This document shows, piece by piece, positions 14,160 to 18,077 of a DNA stretch of 18,077 bases. The translations under genes were made by a program, and so were the position numbers. How positions within the stretch are numbered: position 1 is the first letter of the stretch; every line of letters begins with the position of its first letter. Below the pieces are notes generated by a model. The model made no database searches. It was not told the origin of the DNA and saw only the letters and a program-made list of their open reading frames with translations. The DNA comes from Bacteroidales bacterium (GTDB lineage: Bacteria > Bacteroidota > Bacteroidia > Bacteroidales > Muribaculaceae), in assembly GCA_030526455.1 (NCBI GenBank), contig JAUNCU010000003.1, positions 1 through 18,077 on the forward strand, read 5' to 3'.

Positions 14160-15552
14160 TATTCTCCTTTCGGTTATTGTCGCCACCGCGGCGTTGACCG
14201 CCTTGACGGCGCTGCTGGCGCTGGCGTCCTTGCTGGCGCTGTTCGCCACGTGGCTGTTGCGATGCTTGTTCAGCCTTAGGCTTGCCACCTTCAGAAGGCT
14301 CACCTTGGCGTGGAGGACGGTTTTTGCCGCGCTGCTGCTTCTGGCGAGGTTCGCGCTGCTGCTGTTCGTCGCCACGCTCCTTCTTCTCGCCGGCAGCACG
14401 CTTGTCGCGCGCCTCTTTGTCCTTGTCCTTATTACCGCCTTTCGAGCCCTTGCTCTTTTTCTTCTTCTTTTTATCGAAGCGGCTGATGCTGTCCTGACCG
14501 AGCAAGTCGCCAAAGGCCTTGATTTCGGGCTTGCGACCGTCGTCGCCTTCGAGTTTGTCGGGCTTTTCGCCTTGCTTGTTCATCTCAATCACTTCAAACA
14601 CGCGATCGGCACTGATGGTCACCAGGTTGGCTGGGATGTGCTTGTCGGTGGAGTAAGTGATTTTCTTCTTGAAGATGTCGGTCTTGAAGTGGTAGTAAAT
14701 GTTGTCTTTGGTTTCGAGAGGCACATCGCGCGATGGCAGTTGCTTGGTAGCCTCCACGTAGTCGTCGACCTCGAAATTGATACAGCACTTGAGTTTAGCA
14801 CACTGGCCTGCGAGTTTCTGCGGATTGAGCGAGATGTCTTGATAGCGGGCAGCGCTAGTGGCCACCGACACAAAATTGGTCATCCAGGTGGCGCAGCACA
14901 ACGGGCGGCCACAGGGACCGATGCCGCCTATACGGCCTGCTTCCTGGCGGGCGCCAATCTGCTTCATCTCCACACGAATCTTAAACACATCGGCCAGCAC
15001 CTTAATGAGTTGGCGGAAGTCCACGCGCTCATCGGCTATGTAATAGAAGATAGCCTTGTTGCCGTCGCCCTGATATTCCACGTCGCCGATTTTCATCTTC
15101 AACTTCAGGTCGAGGGCGATTTGGCGCGAGCGTATCATGGTGTCCACCTCCTTGGCCTTTGCCTGCTCGAAGCGCTCAAGGTCGGAAGCCTTGGCCTTTC
15201 TAAACACGCGCAGAATCTCCACATTGGGCTTGAGGTTAGCCTTCTTCATCTGGAGTTTCACCAGGCGGCCCATCATCGACACACGCCCGATGTCGTGGCC
15301 AGGGTTGGCCTCCACGGCCACCATGTCGCCCACTTCAAGGGGAATGTGCGCACTATTGCGATAGAATCCCTTGCGGGTGTTTTTGAACTGCACCTCCACG
15401 ATGTCGAAATCGTTGCCGGGAATATCGGCGAGCCAGTTGGTGCAGTCCAGGTTACTTCTCTTGCCGCAACCGCAACCACAGTCACACTTGTTGCAAGAGA
15501 GGCACTCCTGCCCCAGTGATTCCTTCTTTTTATCTTTATCGTTACTCATCAT
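14128..15552 (-). CDS. ricT: PSP1-domain protein, RicT (YaaT)-like, with basic tail
   Basis: A 474-residue protein of the PSP1 family. The N-terminus carries seven cysteines (C17, C20, C23, C25, C27, C29, C37), more in the C-terminal core at C214, C219-C220, C251 and C256-C257. In Bacillus, RicT (YaaT) with RicA and RicF forms an iron-sulphur complex that steers RNase Y cleavage. Here the gene starts 9 bp after the stop of rny, which supports the same link. Residues 361 to 474 form a low-complexity tail rich in K, R, Q, G and E (with a run of six lysines), very likely disordered and able to bind nucleic acid. ATG at 15552 or the adjacent 15549 could be the start. No RicA or RicF homologue is in the window. 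Confidence 0.88.
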   Translation of the reverse strand: MMSNDKDKKKESLGQECLSCNKCDCGCGCGKRSNLDCTNWLADIPGNDFDIVEVQFKNTRKGFYRNSAHIPLEVGDMVAVEANPGHDIGRVSMMGRLVKLQMKKANLKPNVEILRVFRKAKASDLERFEQAKAKEVDTMIRSRQIALDLKLKMKIGDVEYQGDGNKAIFYYIADERVDFRQLIKVLADVFKIRVEMKQIGARQEAGRIGGIGPCGRPLCCATWMTNFVSVATSAARYQDISLNPQKLAGQCAKLKCCINFEVDDYVEATKQLPSRDVPLETKDNIYYHFKTDIFKKKITYSTDKHIPANLVTISADRVFEVIEMNKQGEKPDKLEGDDGRKPEIKAFGDLLGQDSISRFDKKKKKKSKGSKGGNKDKDKEARDKRAAGEKKERGDEQQQREPRQKQQRGKNRPPRQGEPSEGGKPKAEQASQQPRGEQRQQGRQRQQRRQGGQRRGGDNNRKENNASASNSQEK

Positions 15553-15561
15553 GAGGCCCGA

Positions 15562-17124
15562 TTATTTTGCGTAACTTACTGCGCGGGTTTCACGAATCAC
15601 GGTGATGCGAACCTGGCCTGGGTAAGTGAGTTCGTCCTGAATCTTCTTAGCGATTTCAGCGCTGAGTTTTTCGGTCTCGGCATCAGAGATCTTGTCGGCA
15701 CCCACGATTACACGAAGTTCGCGACCGGCCTGGATGGCGTAGGTCTTCACCACGCCAGGATAAGAGAGGGCGAGGCGTTCGAGGTCGTTGAGGCGCTTGA
15801 TGTAGGCTTCCACCACTTCGCGGCGTGCACCGGGGCGTGCACCTGAGATGGCGTCGCACACTTGCACGATGGGGGCATACATGCTGAGCGCTTCTTCTTC
15901 GTCGTGGTGAGCGGCGATAGCGTTGCAGATATCGGGTTTCTCTTTGAATTTTTCAGCCAATTTGCTGCCGAGCAATGCGTGTGGCAGTTCTGGTTCGTCG
16001 TCGGGCACCTTGCCGATGTCGTGGAGCAGACCAGCGCGGCGTGCCTTCTTAGGATTCAAGCCCAGTTCGCTTGCCATGATGGCGCAGAGGTTGGCAGTTT
16101 CACGTGAGTGCTGCAGGAGGTTCTGGCCATAACTTGAACGGTATTTCATCTTACCGATGAGGCGAATCATTTCGGGGTGCAGACCGTGTATACCAAGGTC
16201 GATAGAGGTGCGCTTACCGGTTTCGATAATTTCCTCTTCCACTTGCTTGCGCACTTTAGCCACCACTTCCTCGATGCGGGCGGGGTGGATGCGGCCGTCG
16301 GCCACGAGTTGGTGCAGGGCAAGGCGTGCGATTTCGCGGCGCACGGGGTCGAAGCCTGAGAGCACGATGGCTTCAGGGGTGTCGTCGACGATGATTTCCA
16401 CGCCAGTGGCGGCTTCGAGGGCGCGGATGTTGCGGCCTTCGCGACCGATGATGCGTCCCTTAATGTCGTCGTTGTCGATGTGGAACACGGTCACTGCATT
16501 TTCGATGGCAGTTTCGGTGGCCACGCGCTGGATGGTTTCCACGATGATGCGCTTTGCTTCCTTGTTGGCGGTCATCTTGGCATCGTCCATGATGTCGTTG
16601 ATATAGGAAGCGGCTGCGGTCTTGGCCTCGTCTTTGAGCGATTCCACGAGTTTTTCCTTGGCTTCTTCAGCCGAGAGACCGCTCACGCGCTCGAGTGTGT
16701 CGCGCACGCTCATTTCCATGCGGTCGAGTTCTTTCTTGCGGTCCTCAAGCACTTCGCTCTTGTTTTCGAGTGTGGCTTTGAGTTTTTCGTTTTCAGCCTG
16801 CTGGCGGTCGGTTTCGGCTTTCTTGCGCTGCAGGTCGCTCTGCTGCTGCTTCACCTGAATTTCGTGCTGCTTGAGTTTTGCTTCCTCAGCCTGCACCTTC
16901 GAGAGGCGCTGGTTGGCTTGCTTTTCAGCCTCGCTCTTTATAGAAAGGCCTTCTTCCTTACCTTTAATTACTTCATTGTTTTTAAGCACTTCAGCCTCAA
17001 GTTTCGCCTTTTCGAGAATGGTGTTGGCTTGAGATTTCGCATTTTTGCGAGTCACGGCAAGAGTGACAACGATGCCCACTACGAGCGCCACAATTACCGA
17101 AATAGTCAATACTATGTAATCCAT
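15562..17124 (-). CDS. rny: Ribonuclease Y
   Basis: A membrane-anchored endoribonuclease that starts mRNA decay in many bacteria. The 520-residue product has an N-terminal membrane span (about 3-24), a long coiled coil (about 30-165), a KH domain with the GREG loop at 227-230 in IKGRIIGREGRNIRALE, and an HD domain with H339, H368-D369 in LLHDIGK, H406/H407 and D424. Length and order match the family. The ATG at 17124 follows an A/T-rich leader. It sits between the 6S RNA terminator and ricT; a near-match to the -7 box (17145-17152) may provide its own start. Confidence 0.97.
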   Translation of the reverse strand: MDYIVLTISVIVALVVGIVVTLAVTRKNAKSQANTILEKAKLEAEVLKNNEVIKGKEEGLSIKSEAEKQANQRLSKVQAEEAKLKQHEIQVKQQQSDLQRKKAETDRQQAENEKLKATLENKSEVLEDRKKELDRMEMSVRDTLERVSGLSAEEAKEKLVESLKDEAKTAAASYINDIMDDAKMTANKEAKRIIVETIQRVATETAIENAVTVFHIDNDDIKGRIIGREGRNIRALEAATGVEIIVDDTPEAIVLSGFDPVRREIARLALHQLVADGRIHPARIEEVVAKVRKQVEEEIIETGKRTSIDLGIHGLHPEMIRLIGKMKYRSSYGQNLLQHSRETANLCAIMASELGLNPKKARRAGLLHDIGKVPDDEPELPHALLGSKLAEKFKEKPDICNAIAAHHDEEEALSMYAPIVQVCDAISGARPGARREVVEAYIKRLNDLERLALSYPGVVKTYAIQAGRELRVIVGADKISDAETEKLSAEIAKKIQDELTYPGQVRITVIRETRAVSYAK

Positions 17125-17144
17125 AACGGAATGAATAAATAATT

Positions 17145-17152
17145 TAAATTTA
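17145..17152 (-). promoter_or_regulatory. Possible weak -7 box of rny
   Basis: The minus strand reads TAAATTTA, one mismatch from TAnnTTTG, 20 bp before the rny ATG and just after the 6S terminator. Such a site would be needed if most transcription stops at that terminator. The A/T-rich context makes chance matches likely. Confidence 0.3.
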
Positions 17153-17164
17153 TATTGTTAAAAA

Positions 17165-17332
17165 AAACGCACCGCCCACCAAGTGCCTCCCGGTGCTAGC
17201 AGCGTAGCGCCATGCCGAGGGGGTTACTTGTAGAGAAGTGCAGGAACCTTAATTATCACAATTTTTGCGCGATGCCTTGGGTAGCCAGTTGGCAATAGGC
17301 TTGTGCCCGCCACGCTGCCCGTGGGCATCCCA
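17165..17332 (-). ncRNA. ssrS: 6S RNA (probable)
   Basis: The 208-bp gap between zapA and rny is GC-rich and highly dyadic on the minus strand, unlike the A/T-rich spacers elsewhere. A 5' segment TGCCCAC (near 17321) can pair with a 3' segment GTGGGCG (near 17175), and the 3' end closes with GGCGGTGCG followed by eight T (17160-17167 as A on the plus strand). A long rod with a central open part is the pattern of 6S RNA, which traps RNA polymerase holoenzyme in stationary phase. Its position just after zapA is the same as in Escherichia coli. The 5' end is not fixed; it may begin at or slightly inside the zapA stop. I did not fold it by computer. Confidence 0.72.
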
Positions 17333-17644
17333 TCACACTTTCAGCACGATTTCGTCGAGTTCTTTTTCGAATTCTGCCAAAAGTTCGTTCGTAGCCTTGT
17401 TGTCGCGGTAAGCCTGTGAGTAGAGTCTCGCAAACTGGAACGCCACCTTCGCCATCACCTCTTCCGACGAGTCGATACCCTTGAATTGGGCCATCCACTT
17501 GTTCCACAACGTGTTCACAAGTTTTTCCGACTCCCTGTAGAGGGGTTCGTCATCGGCAGGAATGCTCAGCGCGAAAGGCTTCACATCGGCAATACGAATA
17601 TTGATATTTTGTTTTTTATCTGTCGTTGGCATAGCATCATTCAT
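17333..17644 (-). CDS. zapA: Cell division protein ZapA
   Basis: A 103-residue protein with a ZapA layout: a beta strand NINIRIAD (13-20), the LYRESEKLVNTLWNKW helix start (35-50), and a C-terminal helix (60-100) able to form a coiled-coil dimer. ZapA binds FtsZ and bundles its filaments at the division ring. The ATG at 17644 overlaps the end of the upstream coiled-coil gene by 8 bp; an in-frame ATG at 17632 is an alternative. The 6S RNA follows directly. Confidence 0.85.
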   Translation of the reverse strand: MNDAMPTTDKKQNINIRIADVKPFALSIPADDEPLYRESEKLVNTLWNKWMAQFKGIDSSEEVMAKVAFQFARLYSQAYRDNKATNELLAEFEKELDEIVLKV

Positions 17645-17930
17645 TTAATTGAGAGATGCATTTGTCGATATCCCGCACTAAGGAGGAAATCAATTTCTTG
17701 GCTTCAGCGGCTTTCTCACTGTTGGGCACGAAATTGCGTGCAAGGGTGAGGTACTCGTTATCGGTTTTCAGTTGCTCGTTTTCCTTTCTGAGGACTTCGA
17801 TCTCTTCCTGAAGTCGAACGGTAAGTTGCTCAAGACGCTCTTTTTCAGCACTCAGCACATGGTATTTATCAACCAAAACTTTACTTTTGGTAGTAATCCG
17901 CGCAAGAGTATCTTGAAGTTCCGAAGCCAT
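17637..17930 (-). CDS. Small coiled-coil protein upstream of zapA
   Basis: A 97-residue soluble protein. Residues about 25-65 form a strong coiled coil (repeated L/V at heptad spacing, rich in E, K, Q), followed by an NFVPNSEKA turn and a C-terminal helix. I do not recognise a named family with confidence. Size, coiled coil and place directly before zapA resemble ZapB, the coiled-coil partner of ZapA in gammaproteobacteria, so a division-ring role is a fair inference, not a homology claim. It is the first gene of the long minus-strand run, with a -7 box 17 bp before its ATG, and overlaps zapA by 8 bp. Confidence 0.8.
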   Translation of the reverse strand: MASELQDTLARITTKSKVLVDKYHVLSAEKERLEQLTVRLQEEIEVLRKENEQLKTDNEYLTLARNFVPNSEKAAEAKKLISSLVRDIDKCISQLNE

Positions 17931-17947
17931 ATTACTCCATTTTTCTA

Positions 17948-17955
17948 CAAAATTA
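17948..17955 (-). promoter_or_regulatory. -7 promoter box of the coiled-coil/zapA run
   Basis: The minus strand reads TAATTTTG, an exact TAnnTTTG match, 17 bp before the ATG at 17930. It predicts a leader of about 10 nt. No TTTG lies at the expected -33 spacing. It is the only good box found before the whole run down to 11832. Confidence 0.6.
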
Positions 17956-18077
17956 AGAAATTCTCTTCAAACTTTAACTATAAAAACGCTCTTTTTTACA
18001 ATTATAAGTGAAGTTTTTTACTGAGGAAGGGGGAACAATGGCGACGAAGGGCGGTAAAAAATGAGCCAGAGAACTCA

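Noticed and set aside
14160..14513. N-terminal extension of GldH
   Set aside because: This part is an arginine- and serine-rich shadow of the ricT tail; the lipoprotein signal starts at 14159.
14194..15519. 441-codon plus-strand frame opposite ricT
   Set aside because: Long antisense frames arise from codon bias; the product is a run of A/L/V/H with no family pattern, whereas the minus strand shows clear PSP1 motifs.
17256..17507. 83-codon minus-strand frame across the zapA end and 6S RNA
   Set aside because: Out of frame with zapA, no family, and it covers a structured RNA.

Overview
The window looks like the chromosome of a member of Bacteroidales (Bacteroidota), probably close to Prevotella or Muribaculaceae. 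The signs are GldH, a PSP1/RicT-type protein with a basic tail, a thioredoxin-like protein of the kind common in this phylum, a GH5 lipoprotein, and A/T-rich leaders without clear Shine-Dalgarno sites. Several genes are also preceded by the Bacteroidota -7 promoter box TAnnTTTG. The base composition is moderately GC-rich and mostly even. I see no phage, insertion sequence, CRISPR array or toxin-antitoxin pair. It is mainly a housekeeping region.

Layout. Positions 1-213 hold a long imperfect hairpin and two copies of a 48-bp repeat, ahead of a lone VanZ-family gene (+). Converging on it is a minus-strand unit, ybaK - aroC - TIGR01212-type radical SAM gene - tRNA-Ala(GGC), and a two-way terminator separates the two. 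A closely spaced divergent promoter pair serves ybaK and a secreted thioredoxin-like protein (+). The latter overlaps tail to tail with tilS (-). Next come pheS (+), an 8-bp tandem repeat zone with a terminator, nth (+), a GH5 lipoprotein with its own terminator (-), and a plus-strand run of a CCA-type tRNA nucleotidyltransferase, a TRIC/UPF0126 channel and a GtrA-family protein. From 17930 down to 11832 lies a long minus-strand run: small coiled-coil protein - zapA - 6S RNA - rny - ricT-like PSP1 gene - gldH - HAD phosphatase - M24 peptidase. Most of its genes overlap or lie within 10 bp of each other.

How the genes fit together. The left two thirds are rich in tRNA biology: a tRNA-Ala gene without an encoded CCA end, a CCA-type nucleotidyltransferase, TilS (lysidine at the tRNA-Ile wobble base), PheS, a YbaK-type trans-editing deacylase, and a radical SAM family recently linked to tRNA wobble uridine. 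The right third joins RNA turnover (RNase Y next to a RicT-like protein), transcription control (6S RNA) and cell division (ZapA with a small coiled-coil partner).

No clearly new multi-gene system is visible. The points most worth a second look are the rny-ricT adjacency with a roughly 114-residue basic disordered tail on RicT, the zapA / coiled-coil / 6S RNA block, the left-edge repeats, and the 8-bp repeats between pheS and nth. All functional calls rest on motif recognition by eye; no database search was run.
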